Shown here: piece by piece, positions 9,218 through 18,878 of the stretch
Numbering within the stretch: the stretch's first letter is position 1
Layout of the letters: every line of letters begins with the position of its first letter
NCBI RefSeq assembly: GCF_900217795.1
Contig: NZ_OBMQ01000007.1
Coordinates: forward strand, 143,863-207,862
DNA from: Ureibacillus xyleni
GTDB lineage: Bacteria > Bacillota > Bacilli > Bacillales_A > Planococcaceae
Direction: 5' to 3'
Length of the DNA: 64,000 nt
Translations under genes and position numbers: made by a program
The notes under the pieces: generated by a model
What the model saw: the letters and a program-made list of their open reading frames with translations, nothing else
Told to the model about the DNA's origin: nothing
The model's database searches: none

Positions 9218-10474
9218 TCATTGAACTTCAACATCTTCAGCTTTTATATAACCAACCCGATTGCCTATTAAAATTCCATAGTAATTCTCATTGATTTTAG
9301 CAACTGAAATTCGAAGGCCTTTACTCAATCTTGCAAATGGAGTTGAATCAACGGTTGGTTTGTGTAAGACAGCTGTATCATTATTGAGTGTACGAACGAT
9401 TTGGTCAAATTTTAAAGTTTGATTGTTCATTTTTACTTGTGCGTCTGTATATCGTTTAAGTGACTTTGCTTGAATATATCCTCTCGTCTTTCCAAGTTCA
9501 ATTCTTATCCAATCACCATAGTCACCTGTTATTTTCAACACTTCATTTTCATCTATTGTTGCCACTTGGAATTTAGCATTTTTATCGGAATAGACCGCAA
9601 CAAGTGAATTTACTTTAATATAGTCGGCTTTTCTAATATGATGCTTATTAACAATTCTCGAAATATCTGCAATAATTTTTTTCGACTTTTCATAAGAAAA
9701 TCCTTTCGTCATCACTGCTATTGCATAAGGGCTTTCATCATAGACAATTCCAACGTCATGAGACAGTTGATACATCGGGATCATCCCAACTTTATGCGCA
9801 ACTTTTACTCCTTTTACTCCAGCTGGAATTGTTTCATTGTAAATCGTTTGTTGTAGATATTTATTTAATTCATTTCCATTCTCAGTAGTTTGGCCTAATT
9901 TATATAATTGCTGTACATATAGTATTAAATCATGGGCAGAAGTATTACTCAGTGCATTTCGGGAAGAATAAGTCGCCCCCAATTTCTTCATATATTTCAC
10001 GTAATTCTTTTCGCCAACTTTTTCTTTTAACATGCTATAAGCAATATTATCACTGAAAACCATCGACTTTCTCAGCAAATCCTTAATTGTATACTTTGAA
10101 CCTACTTTGTGACCTAATAAAACGCCACTCCCCCCAACATAGTGGTGTTTTTTGTATGTAAGTTTTTGATTTAAATCGATTTTCTCTTGATCTGCCAATT
10201 CCATAATATACATTGCTAGCGGTAGTTTTATAGTACTTGCAGCTACATAGGCCTTTGTTGCATTATTTTGATACGTTTCCCCTGTAGTAAGATCATAGTA
10301 TTCTATTGCAATGCTTCCACTAAATTTTTTTATGTATTGATTAATTTCTTTTGATAAATTCTCTTTAAAATTATATGGAGCATCTACCATTGCCGCTTGT
10401 GTATTTGTTTGAAAAATTGAAACAAAAAAGAAAGCAATTATTACTAAATTAAAATATTTTCTGAAGTTACCCAC
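9218..10474 (-). CDS. secreted class A beta-lactamase-like serine hydrolase with C-terminal SH3-type repeats
   Basis: A 418-residue exported protein. A signal peptide covers about residues 1-27. The catalytic domain has the active-site motif STIK (Ser81 region), SDN in VFSDNIAYS, and AHKVGM in place of the KTG triad. This is the PF13354-type beta-lactamase2 fold. Two SH3-like segments follow (about 290-340 and 355-418; DWIRIELGKTRGYIQAKSL, NRVGYIKAEDVEV), which would bind cell wall. It may be a wall-associated amidase or esterase instead of a true beta-lactamase, since the E166 region is not obvious. The GTG start has AGGAGG 6 nt upstream. Confidence 0.8.
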   Translation of the reverse strand: MGNFRKYFNLVIIAFFFVSIFQTNTQAAMVDAPYNFKENLSKEINQYIKKFSGSIAIEYYDLTTGETYQNNATKAYVAASTIKLPLAMYIMELADQEKIDLNQKLTYKKHHYVGGSGVLLGHKVGSKYTIKDLLRKSMVFSDNIAYSMLKEKVGEKNYVKYMKKLGATYSSRNALSNTSAHDLILYVQQLYKLGQTTENGNELNKYLQQTIYNETIPAGVKGVKVAHKVGMIPMYQLSHDVGIVYDESPYAIAVMTKGFSYEKSKKIIADISRIVNKHHIRKADYIKVNSLVAVYSDKNAKFQVATIDENEVLKITGDYGDWIRIELGKTRGYIQAKSLKRYTDAQVKMNNQTLKFDQIVRTLNNDTAVLHKPTVDSTPFARLSKGLRISVAKINENYYGILIGNRVGYIKAEDVEVQ

Positions 10475-10557
10475 AACTATCCTCCTAGGTTAAAAGTTTT
10501 ACATAAACAATAGTAACATTTATAGTAATCACTTCCAACCTTTTACAATAATTTAAA

Positions 10558-10585
10558 AAGCGATTGCACACTTATACAATCGCTT
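10558..10585 (-). terminator. terminator after the 10.6-kb secreted-protein gene
   Basis: A 9-bp stem (aagcgattg with caatcgctt) is followed on the minus strand by a T-run. Confidence 0.8.
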
Positions 10586-10591
10586 ACTAAA

Positions 10592-11122
10592 TTAATAATC
10601 AATGGAATTTGCGATTTGAACTAGAATTTCGGGCGTTACCTTATGTGCAGCTTCATTATCGATACTAAATACATATTGCCAACCTTCTTTTTCAAACACT
10701 AACATATTAAAACCAAATCTCGGGTCTTCAATATATGTTGCTTTTTTTCCATCCGTTAGCTGATAAACTTTTGAAACATATCTATCAAATGGAATGTTAT
10801 ATTTTACTGGTCGAACATCAATTTTGAAATGATTTTCAGGATATTGATCACTTATCATTTTCATTTCAAAGCTGTCATTTATTTCTCCATCTAAATCACT
10901 AAACCTTCCAAAATGATGAGTAAAGCTAATGGGTGGCACTCTTAAAGGCAGCTTTAGTTCCTGTTGAAAATGTTTTTCAAATTCCCATAAGGCAGCTTCT
11001 ACAGTTTTGTACCCTACTTCTGGAAAAATAACTTCAAATGGCTGAGGAGCATTATCTGCATTTGCGTGCGTTTCCCCATTGGCAATTACAAAGATAAATA
11101 ATAAAGGAATTATCTTTTTCAC
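10592..11122 (-). CDS. secreted protein of unknown function
   Basis: The 176-residue protein has an N-terminal signal sequence (KKIIPLLFIFVIANGETHANA, cleavage likely near residue 22) and no lipobox. The remainder is a single soluble domain. Its C-terminal half (ATYIEDPRFGFNMLVFEKEGWQYVFSIDN) has the look of the DUF4367-type domains found in Bacillus extracytoplasmic proteins, but the match is by eye and weak. AAAAGGGG precedes the ATG. It lies 41 bp after the start side of the sulfurtransferase gene's end and may share its transcript. Confidence 0.6.
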   Translation of the reverse strand: MKKIIPLLFIFVIANGETHANADNAPQPFEVIFPEVGYKTVEAALWEFEKHFQQELKLPLRVPPISFTHHFGRFSDLDGEINDSFEMKMISDQYPENHFKIDVRPVKYNIPFDRYVSKVYQLTDGKKATYIEDPRFGFNMLVFEKEGWQYVFSIDNEAAHKVTPEILVQIANSIDY

Positions 11123-11163
11123 ATGCTTTTGCCCCTTTTAGGAATAGTAGATCAACATTTTTA

Positions 11164-12057
11164 CTAAACAAGCGTTACTAATGGGCAGCTCTCGTCGCTT
11201 GCCCACTCATTCATTGAGCCGTCATATACCGCAACGTTTTCTTGCCCAAGTTTGTTTAATAGGAGCGCATTCCAAGTTGCAGCAATCCCACCACCACAAT
11301 AGGTAATGACTTTTTTATCTGGGTCTAATGCTCCTAACTTATCAAAAGTTTCACGTAAAGTTTCATCATCATATAGTAATCGCGTTTTAGGATTTGAATG
11401 TGCTCCAAAAAAAGCATGTTTACTTCCCGGAATATGGCCGGGACGAGGGTAAGTTGTTGTTTCTCCACGGAAATCTGCTTCTGACAGACTATTAATTAAT
11501 ATGATGTCATCATTTCCTAATGCCGCTTTTACATCTTCTTTTGAAACAATTAAATGTTCTCGACGCTGACCCGGGAATAGCGCAGGAGGGTAATGATTCA
11601 CACCAGACTCTGTTGGGCGTCCATCTAGTTTCCATTTTCGGAATCCACCATCTAATACAGCAACATTGTCAAAGCCTTCATATTTTAACTGCCAACGCAA
11701 ACGTGCTGACCAATCTGATGCTAAAATATCTACATTGACTAGTGGACCACGATCGTAAATAACGACGTACGTATCATTTGTAATCCCAAGAGGTTCAACT
11801 GCTTTTAAAAATTGCTCTCGAGTTGCTATGGTAAATGGAGCGCTTCCATTCGGGTCGGTGAAATGCTTTAACAGGTCTGCATAAGCTGCTCCCGGAATAT
11901 GTTCCTCTTTATAAGCCTCAAAGCCAGACCAAAGCTCCGGAAAACCTTCTCCTTCTGGAATTTTTAAAAACGTCGTTGCATCAATGAGTCGTAAATTCTC
12001 ATCACCAAGACGAGCTTCTAACCAATCGCCATCAACAATTAGAGGAATATTTGCCAT
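11164..12057 (-). CDS. two-domain rhodanese: thiosulfate / 3-mercaptopyruvate sulfurtransferase
   Basis: The 297-residue protein has two rhodanese domains: an inactive N-terminal one (IDATTF ... HIPGAAYADL) and a catalytic C-terminal one with Cys254 in YCGGGIAA. The linker motif SDWSARLRWQLKYEGF and RPGHIPGSKHA are conserved in SseA-type enzymes. These move sulfane sulfur from thiosulfate or mercaptopyruvate to an acceptor in the cytoplasm. The loop CGGGI differs from the typical CGTGV or CGSGVT loops, so the donor is open. AAGGAG precedes the ATG. Confidence 0.9.
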   Translation of the reverse strand: MANIPLIVDGDWLEARLGDENLRLIDATTFLKIPEGEGFPELWSGFEAYKEEHIPGAAYADLLKHFTDPNGSAPFTIATREQFLKAVEPLGITNDTYVVIYDRGPLVNVDILASDWSARLRWQLKYEGFDNVAVLDGGFRKWKLDGRPTESGVNHYPPALFPGQRREHLIVSKEDVKAALGNDDIILINSLSEADFRGETTTYPRPGHIPGSKHAFFGAHSNPKTRLLYDDETLRETFDKLGALDPDKKVITYCGGGIAATWNALLLNKLGQENVAVYDGSMNEWASDESCPLVTLV

Positions 12058-12311
12058 TGAATGAACTCCTTTTTAGTATAATTTAAAGTCTACTCTTGAA
12101 CTTGTCCAAAAAAAATACGTTTCAAACTTACACCATTAAAATAGCTTAATCCTTACTAACAAAACAACTTTTCAAAGAATCATTCACGGATTGCAAAATT
12201 GTATATGCAGATTATACTTCATTTCCTCATAATAAAAAGGAGCTTATTAGACTCTACAAAATCTAATGCGCGCCTTTATCACTCACAAATAATTATTGAA
12301 AATTTCAATAG

Positions 12312-13802
12312 TTACTTAGCGATGTTTACTAATGTGTAACTCATCTGATTTATCTCCTCAACTGCTGCATTCACTTGTTGAGATAATGCTGCCTGGGTGC
12401 TCGCTAATTCATTAATTATTTCCATATGTTTCAATATGCTATCAATTAATTGTTTCATACCATCTAAGCTTTTTTCTATATTTCCTGTTGCATCGGCACT
12501 ATGCGTTGCTAGCTTTCTTACTTCTTCAGCTACTACGCCAAAGCCTTTTCCATGCTCACCAGCACGCGCAGCTTCAATTGCTGCATTTAGTCCTAAAAGG
12601 TTTGTTTGGTCAGCAATCGATCGTATGAAGGTAGATATTACTTGTGTTTCGTCTGCACTTTCCTTTGCTTTATTTGCCGCTGTTGTCGATTGTTCTTGTG
12701 TTGCTGCTAACTGGTACGCTTGTGTTGTGAGCGAACTAATTCCTTTCACCATGTCCCCAATTGCTGCAGAGAGTTGCTCAATCTGCTCTTTAATGTTTTG
12801 ATCTTTTTCCTTCTTCTCTTTTTCAATGGTAATATCTCGAATAGTTCCTGCTATACGTTCTAACTGCCCTGTTGGTGACAGAATGACTCTTGCACGGTTA
12901 TTAATCCATATGTAATGACCTAAACGATGCTGCATTCTATATGAAACTTCATAGTCATCAAATGCGCTCGGGTTTGTTATGTATTCTCCTAAGGAAATAT
13001 TGGCATATTCAAAATCATCAGGATGCATAAGTTTAGCGAAAACATCACTTGTACTTGGAAGGTCATAGCCATTTGTGTAACCAAGAGTCTTCTTGAATTG
13101 ATCAGAAAACCAGAAAAAACTATTAGGATGTGTTGTATCACCTTGAAACACTGTCATATCCCAAGCACCTTCATGCATTGCCTCTGTTATTAATCCATAC
13201 TTCATTGCTAAAAATTGAGCTTCTTTTTCACGTAAAATTGTTTCATCCATATCCGTAAGAACACCCATTAATTTTTTCAATTTGCCATCTGAATTGTATT
13301 TTGCCGATATAGTAGAACTCATCCAATGGTAGTTTCCATCTTTAAATAAATAACGCTGTTGTGAAGTGAATTTTTCAGGCCTCTTTGGGTCAGTTAAAAA
13401 TTGTTGTAGACTTCCATTTAAGCTTTCATCATCTTCAGTATGTAAAATTGAATGAAAAGATGATAAATTATTCGGTAATTCCTGTTCTGATAAGTATCCT
13501 GTTAGTTCTCTGAATGATGGTTTCCAATCAAAAGTAGTTTCTGGATGTTGTAAATCTCCATCTTTTACTTTCATTTCCCAAACACCAACATTAGCCAAAC
13601 CGCAAATAATATCAATCTTCCGCTCTCTTTTTAACAGTTCCTCTTGATAGTAATGATTAAGACGTTCAAATTGTACGAAAAAATCTTTAAATCGTTCATT
13701 ATTAGGTATCGATTTTTCACTAATAATAGCATCCACATAAGAAGTGACATCTCCTAGCAGTGAAGATACTTCATTTTTACGATTTATTAAGCTCCCTAGC
13801 AT
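12312..13802 (-). CDS. soluble PAS-PAS methyl-accepting chemotaxis protein
   Basis: A 496-residue cytoplasmic chemoreceptor with no membrane helix. An N-terminal helical segment (1-60) is followed by two PAS/PAC units (about 60-195 and 205-335; each ends in a PAC-type [14 protein letters not shown] block) and a short MCP signalling domain whose hairpin tip reads [34 protein letters not shown]. The signalling part is short, resembling the class of small cytoplasmic receptors. GGAGG stands 8 nt before the ATG. It is separate from the chemosensory cluster at 16.8-23.5 kb and could signal to CheA elsewhere. The ligand is unknown; no haem- or FAD-type residues can be assigned with certainty. Confidence 0.85.
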   Translation of the reverse strand: MLGSLINRKNEVSSLLGDVTSYVDAIISEKSIPNNERFKDFFVQFERLNHYYQEELLKRERKIDIICGLANVGVWEMKVKDGDLQHPETTFDWKPSFRELTGYLSEQELPNNLSSFHSILHTEDDESLNGSLQQFLTDPKRPEKFTSQQRYLFKDGNYHWMSSTISAKYNSDGKLKKLMGVLTDMDETILREKEAQFLAMKYGLITEAMHEGAWDMTVFQGDTTHPNSFFWFSDQFKKTLGYTNGYDLPSTSDVFAKLMHPDDFEYANISLGEYITNPSAFDDYEVSYRMQHRLGHYIWINNRARVILSPTGQLERIAGTIRDITIEKEKKEKDQNIKEQIEQLSAAIGDMVKGISSLTTQAYQLAATQEQSTTAANKAKESADETQVISTFIRSIADQTNLLGLNAAIEAARAGEHGKGFGVVAEEVRKLATHSADATGNIEKSLDGMKQLIDSILKHMEIINELASTQAALSQQVNAAVEEINQMSYTLVNIAK

Positions 13803-13968
13803 AAAACTTCCTCCAAGTTTAACATCATTTTACAAAACTTTTACTAAATAATTACAATATAGCATATTAGTTTTAAGTAGTAAATAAATACTATAACTAT
13901 AAATTTCATAAAGGTTATATTACCTAATAGAATTTTTAATAATGGTAAAAAATATCCAGAAAAAAAGA

Positions 13969-13991
13969 GCGTTAACCATGAAGATTAACGC
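13969..13991 (-). terminator. terminator of the P-type ATPase gene
   Basis: Stem gcgttaa/ttaacgc followed by a run of T on the minus strand, 9 bp after the ATPase stop codon. Confidence 0.8.
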
Positions 13992-13999
13992 AAAAAAGC

Positions 14000-16591
14000 T
14001 TAATTTTCTTTCGTAAAGAAAACTTTATTTAGTTGAATAATAATCAATGGAACAACCGCTAACCCATAAACCATTAATAATTGGAAATGATTCAATGTTG
14101 CAACTTCAAACAATCCTAAAATTAGTACTGTATTTAGTAGTATAAATCCGACTAAAAAAGCAATCCATACTGCTAAATTTGAAAAAATGCCAATTTTAAA
14201 CAGAGATTGTTCTGAACGGCAATTAAATCCATGGAATAAGCGGGACAAACATAGTGTTGCAAAAGCCATCGTACTACCTACAATAGGATCACCTGAGGAA
14301 AGTCCGACTTGAAATGCGATAATGGTAACTGCTGCAATAATTAATCCCTCAAATCCTACTTGGGTAGCAAACTTTTTATTGAGTAATGGCTCATGGATAT
14401 TACGCGGTTTTTCTTTCATAAGTTTCTTATTATGTGGCTCTAAACCAATCGCAATCGCTGGCAAACTATCTGTTAATAAGTTAATAAACAGTAAATGTAC
14501 TGGGGCAAATGGAACTGGCAATGCCAAAAGTGTTGCATAAAGAACGACGAAAATGGCTCCTGCATTTCCTGATAATAAAAACTTTATGGCATTTTTAATA
14601 TTGGCATAAATACTACGACCATTTGAGATTGCTTTCACAATCGTTAAGAAGTTATCATCAGTTAAAATCATGGATGAAGCATCTTTAGCTACTTCTGTTC
14701 CTGTTACTCCCATCGCTACACCAATGTCTGCTTGTTTTAAAGCAGGAGCATCATTTACCCCGTCCCCCGTCATCGCGACTACATGGCCTTTTTCTTGCCA
14801 AGCTTTAACGATACGTATTTTATGTTCTGGTGACACTCGGGCATAAACGGAAATTTGCTCTACTTTATCACGCAATTCTTGATCGGATAGCTTTTCAATT
14901 TCAATACCTTCTATTGCTTCAGATGGATCTTTTAAAATACCAATTTTTTTGGCAATTGCTGAAGCAGTTATTTTATGATCACCCGTTATCATGACAGGTT
15001 TAATGCCAGCTTGAATGCAATCTGCAACAGCACGGAACGATTCTTCCCGAGGTGGGTCCATAATGGCAACTAAGCCAACAAAGGTAAAATCTTTTTCGTC
15101 TACTACTCGTATTTGAGGTGAAGATACCTCTTTATAAGCAATGGCCAGCACTCTTAATCCTTCATTTGAAAATTTACTGTTCGTATCTCTAATATTGTCA
15201 AGGTGTTGCTTTCTAATAACTGATGCCCCATTGATAGATTCAATGAGCTTAATTCGTGGTAGTAGAACATCCACTGCACCTTTTGTAATCATAATGTGAC
15301 GATTTCCAATTTTGTTGACCGTACTCATTAATTTTCGAGTTGAATCAAATGGTAATTCACCAACACGTTGATGAAAACCGCGCACAATATGTTCATTGAG
15401 TTGATAACTATGTCCTAAATTGACAAGGGCCAATTCTGTCGGGTCCCCGATTTGTTTGTCGTCTAAAGTAACGGAATCATTACACAATACAGCCATATCA
15501 ATAAATTTTTTATGAAGTTGATTTGTCATTTGTAATTGATCATGTTCGAATATTTCCTGACCAATGTACACTTTTTGAACGGTCATTTTATTTTGAGTAA
15601 GTGTCCCTGTTTTGTCTGAACAAATGATTGAAACACTACCTAAACTTTCTACTGCAGGTAATTTACGAATAATCGCGTTTTCTTTCGCCATATTTTGAGT
15701 TCCTAATGCAAGAACAATTGTTACAATTGAACTTAGTGCTTCGGGGATGGCTGCAACCGCTAAAGAAACTGCGAACATAAATGAATCAACTAACTCGCGA
15801 CCACGTAAAATATCAAGCCCAAAAATAATAAGGCAAATTACGATAATTCCTAATGCAAGTCGTTTTCCAAATTGGTCAAGACTCAACTGAAGTGGGGTTT
15901 TCTTCTCTTTTGCGTTATCTAGTAAGGTTGCAATCTTACCAATCTCTGTATTCATGCCAATTGATGTAACGATGGCTTGACCTCTTCCATTAGTAACAAA
16001 GCTTCCGGAGAACACCATATTTTTCTTATCCCCAAGTGAAATATCTTCTTTGTTTATCCTTTGTGAGGTTTTATCAATTGCCAATGATTCACCAGTTAAT
16101 GAACTCTCATTAACTTGTAAACTAAAGCTTTCTAATACGCGACCATCCGCGCTAATATAGTCCCCCGCTTCTAAACAAAGAATATCTCCTACAATTACCT
16201 CTCTTGAAGGAATTTCAATCACTTGTCCATCCCGTAAAACTTTTGCAATGGGTGATGCCATCTCTTTTAAACTATTTAACGATTTTTCAGCTTTTAAATG
16301 TTGTATTGTCCCTAATATTGCATTCAACACGATTACCACGATGATGACGATGGAACTGTCGATATCCCCTAAAAACATAGAAATAATTGCTGCGACAATT
16401 AAAATGATGACTAAAAAATCTTGAAATTGCTCAAAGAAGACTTGTACTGCATTTTTCTGTTTACCTTCTTTCAATTCGTTAAACCCTAATCTTTTTTGCC
16501 TAAATCGAGCTTCATATTCTGATAAACCGTGATGAGTTACGTCCAATTCTTTCATTACCTCTTGTACAGACGCTCGGTAATATTCTGTCAT
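14000..16591 (-). CDS. P2-type cation-transporting ATPase, probably Ca2+-pumping
   Basis: An 863-residue P-type ATPase. Visible parts are the actuator motif SLTGES, the phosphorylation site CSDKTGTLT (Asp326), the nucleotide-binding KGAVDVLL, the hinge MTGDGVNDAPALK, and ten membrane helices. Helix M4 carries AAIPEAL, the PEGL-like Ca2+ site, and M6 NLLTDSLPA. This fits the SERCA-like bacterial Ca2+ ATPases (B. subtilis YloB type) that export or sequester calcium. It is preceded by GGAGGGGAG and stands alone between two terminators. Confidence 0.88.
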   Translation of the reverse strand: MTEYYRASVQEVMKELDVTHHGLSEYEARFRQKRLGFNELKEGKQKNAVQVFFEQFQDFLVIILIVAAIISMFLGDIDSSIVIIVVIVLNAILGTIQHLKAEKSLNSLKEMASPIAKVLRDGQVIEIPSREVIVGDILCLEAGDYISADGRVLESFSLQVNESSLTGESLAIDKTSQRINKEDISLGDKKNMVFSGSFVTNGRGQAIVTSIGMNTEIGKIATLLDNAKEKKTPLQLSLDQFGKRLALGIIVICLIIFGLDILRGRELVDSFMFAVSLAVAAIPEALSSIVTIVLALGTQNMAKENAIIRKLPAVESLGSVSIICSDKTGTLTQNKMTVQKVYIGQEIFEHDQLQMTNQLHKKFIDMAVLCNDSVTLDDKQIGDPTELALVNLGHSYQLNEHIVRGFHQRVGELPFDSTRKLMSTVNKIGNRHIMITKGAVDVLLPRIKLIESINGASVIRKQHLDNIRDTNSKFSNEGLRVLAIAYKEVSSPQIRVVDEKDFTFVGLVAIMDPPREESFRAVADCIQAGIKPVMITGDHKITASAIAKKIGILKDPSEAIEGIEIEKLSDQELRDKVEQISVYARVSPEHKIRIVKAWQEKGHVVAMTGDGVNDAPALKQADIGVAMGVTGTEVAKDASSMILTDDNFLTIVKAISNGRSIYANIKNAIKFLLSGNAGAIFVVLYATLLALPVPFAPVHLLFINLLTDSLPAIAIGLEPHNKKLMKEKPRNIHEPLLNKKFATQVGFEGLIIAAVTIIAFQVGLSSGDPIVGSTMAFATLCLSRLFHGFNCRSEQSLFKIGIFSNLAVWIAFLVGFILLNTVLILGLFEVATLNHFQLLMVYGLAVVPLIIIQLNKVFFTKEN

Positions 16592-16748
16592 AATTACTCC
16601 CCTCCATCGTTCTATCCAAATGTACTTATGTGTAATAGAGTTGATATTAAATGAAATCCTACTAAATCGGATTACTAATATAAAGAAATCTATGGTTTAA
16701 ATCTCGAAAATATACTTTCTCATTAACAAAGATTTATGACAAACTAAA

Positions 16749-16784
16749 AAAGATGCTACCTGCAAAATAACAGACAACATCTTT
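16749..16784 (-). terminator. terminator of the chemosensory/partner-switch gene set
   Basis: Stem aaagatg/catcttt with T-run on the minus strand, about 50 bp after the HATPase gene. Confidence 0.7.
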
Positions 16785-16831
16785 AAACATGCTACTAAAA
16801 TTGTTTGATTAATTATCGCTTAAGTTATGTT

Positions 16832-17224
16832 TTATTCATAACTTTTTTTCATATGCAAAATAATAGTTTCTCCTGCTTCCTCAAGCCAAACTTCATCCAT
16901 AATATTTAATATTAATTGCATTCCACGGCCACGCGAACCAAAATTTAACTCGTCACTTTTTTCAAAATGAAACATTTTACCATGTTGTTTAATACAGATT
17001 TCTAATTCTTGCTCGAACCTTTTCCACTGAATTTCAATCGAATTATTTTCTCCATATTCAAGAGCATTTACTAACGATTCTTCTGTTACAAGACATAGAA
17101 ATAATTGATCATTATCTAAATATCCTAATTTTCGGGCCAAATCACTTGTATAATCCATCGCTTTTAAAACATCATGTTCTGATACTATTTCCATTGAATT
17201 TACATTAATAGTTTCTAAATTCAT
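16832..17224 (-). CDS. RsbW-like HATPase (anti-sigma / switch kinase)
   Basis: A 130-residue GHKL ATPase. The N box is seen in ESLVNALEYGENN and the glycine lid in GSRGRGMQLILNIMDEV. Such proteins are serine kinases that phosphorylate a STAS antagonist and hold a target (a sigma factor or other output) in the unphosphorylated state. The STAS partner (18453) and opposing PP2C phosphatase (17279) lie just upstream on the same strand, 54 bp away. No sigma factor gene is adjacent, so the output is unknown. ATAGGAG precedes the ATG. Confidence 0.85.
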   Translation of the reverse strand: MNLETINVNSMEIVSEHDVLKAMDYTSDLARKLGYLDNDQLFLCLVTEESLVNALEYGENNSIEIQWKRFEQELEICIKQHGKMFHFEKSDELNFGSRGRGMQLILNIMDEVWLEEAGETIILHMKKSYE

Positions 17225-17278
17225 TTTTACTCCTATAAGGTACCTTTAGTTTGTTTTTGAAAAGTTATTATTAAGAAG

Positions 17279-18460
17279 TTACAGTTTAGCGACAACCATT
17301 GTGACATCATCATAAAATGCAAGTGTATTAAGTTCCAGTAATTGTTGGTCCACTACATGAATCATCATTTCACTTATAGAGGATGATCGATATTTCAATA
17401 AATTATTTTTTAAACCTTCTATATTTTTACGTATTTGGTTGTCTTCATTTTCAATAAGTCCATCTGTATAAAAAACCATCCATGTATTTCTGTAGTCGTA
17501 TGTATAATTTCCTGTTTCCACTTCAATGTTTTTTAACATCCCGAGTGGAACTGTTCCATCAGCAAGTTCTCTAACCATGCCGTTATTAGATATAAGAAAT
17601 GCAGGCGGATGTCCAGCTGAAGCAAATTGAATGGAATGTTTGTTTGTATCTACAACTGCATAGACACACGTTAAATAGTAATTTTTCATTTGTAACGATT
17701 CTTTATCTCGAAATAATGAATAGACATGATCGTTTAGTTCTTTTAAAACAAGCCCCGGTTCCACATAAGTATTAATAATGCCGCGCAGTAATGAACGCAC
17801 ACTCATACAAACAAGTGCTGATGCTACACCATGTCCCATGACATCAAGCATGATAACACCATACCGATGTGAATCTATTTGATACCAAGCATATGTATCT
17901 CCTCCTAAAAATTCTGAAGGGAGATAAATACCATCAATATGAAAGGAATCTGTTTGAATTGGATGAGAAAGTGCACTTTTTTGCACTTCTTTCGCTAATA
18001 ATAAATCATCCTTTAACCGTTGTTCCGCTTTTTTCCGTTCTGTAATATCCGTAATAACAGCTGCATAATAAAGCGGTTGGTCATAATCATCTTTTATTTT
18101 TGTAATGGTAGTTTGTTGGAGAAACAGTTCCCCATCTTCTTTTTTATTCCAAACTTCACCCATCCACTTCCCATTTTGTTCGATGGATTCCCACATACTT
18201 CGGTAAAATGTAGCATCGTGTTTTCCTGATTGGAAAATACTTGGGTTTTGTCCAATCACTTCTTCACCATAGCCTGTAATCATCGAAAATGCAGGATTAA
18301 TAAATTGGATTACTCCCTTTGTATTTGTAATAAAAACTCCTTCTAGCATATTTTGAAAAAGACGATCTGCTACAAGAAGCCTTCCTTCTATATTTTTTTC
18401 TGCTTCATCAGAAGAAAAAAATTGATGTTCAATAATAATATCATCTAGTTTTTTAGTCAT
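17279..18460 (-). CDS. PAS-sensor PP2C (SpoIIE/RsbU-type) phosphatase
   Basis: The 393-residue protein begins with a PAS domain (about 25-130: NMLEGVFITNTKGVIQFINP and PAC-like YYAAVITDITERKKAEQRL), a short coiled linker, and a SpoIIE-like PP2C domain (about 165-393) with the metal-binding DVMGHGVASAL, FYTDGLIEN and the C-terminal DDVTMVVAKL. It dephosphorylates STAS antagonists. The ATG at 18460 overlaps the end of the STAS gene by 8 bp, showing translational coupling; a longer frame from 18484 has no site. The PAS domain would add an independent input to the switch. Confidence 0.88.
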   Translation of the reverse strand: MTKKLDDIIIEHQFFSSDEAEKNIEGRLLVADRLFQNMLEGVFITNTKGVIQFINPAFSMITGYGEEVIGQNPSIFQSGKHDATFYRSMWESIEQNGKWMGEVWNKKEDGELFLQQTTITKIKDDYDQPLYYAAVITDITERKKAEQRLKDDLLLAKEVQKSALSHPIQTDSFHIDGIYLPSEFLGGDTYAWYQIDSHRYGVIMLDVMGHGVASALVCMSVRSLLRGIINTYVEPGLVLKELNDHVYSLFRDKESLQMKNYYLTCVYAVVDTNKHSIQFASAGHPPAFLISNNGMVRELADGTVPLGMLKNIEVETGNYTYDYRNTWMVFYTDGLIENEDNQIRKNIEGLKNNLLKYRSSSISEMMIHVVDQQLLELNTLAFYDDVTMVVAKL

Positions 18461-18797
18461 GTTGACTCGCCTTAAAATATTCAATTGCCTCTGCTTCTAA
18501 ATCGAATAACTTCATAAAGCTAGAAAACTTCACAATTGAAAAAATTTCATTAATAGATTCTTCAATATTTGATAGAACTAATTCTTTTTTATTTCGTTTT
18601 GCCTGTACAACGCTTTCTGCAATAATTCCTAAACCAGCACTGTTAATGTAACTTGTTTCTGCTAAATTTAAAATTAGATGTTGAGAATCTTGTGTTAAAA
18701 TATTGTTCATCTCTTGTCGGAATAATTCTATATTTTTTAATGTAATATTTTCCTTCCATTCGAGTACTTGAATGGAGCCGTTTACTGTTTTTAACAT
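18453..18797 (-). CDS. STAS-domain anti-sigma factor antagonist (RsbV/SpoIIAA-like)
   Basis: A 114-residue STAS domain. The conserved phosphorylatable serine is Ser53 in the INSAGLG motif. By family it is phosphorylated by the HATPase kinase and dephosphorylated by the PP2C protein, both encoded directly downstream. AAAGGGGGT precedes the ATG. It is the first gene after the MCP, from which it is separated by 81 bp that hold a strong hairpin. Confidence 0.88.
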   Translation of the reverse strand: MLKTVNGSIQVLEWKENITLKNIELFRQEMNNILTQDSQHLILNLAETSYINSAGLGIIAESVVQAKRNKKELVLSNIEESINEIFSIVKFSSFMKLFDLEAEAIEYFKASQHD

Positions 18798-18829
18798 TTC
18801 AATACCCCCTTTATTCCCTATTATTATAA

Positions 18830-18871
18830 TAAATCATTTAGCAAAACACTTTTGTTTCGCTAAATGATTTA
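18830..18871 (-). terminator. 13-bp perfect hairpin between MCP and STAS genes
   Basis: The stem taaatcatttagc/gctaaatgattta directly follows the MCP stop codon. It lacks a clean T-run on the minus strand (TTATTATAATAATAG follows), so it may set the expression ratio between the chemosensory genes and the partner-switch genes, through partial termination or RNA processing. Confidence 0.6.
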
Positions 18872-18878
18872 CAAATTT

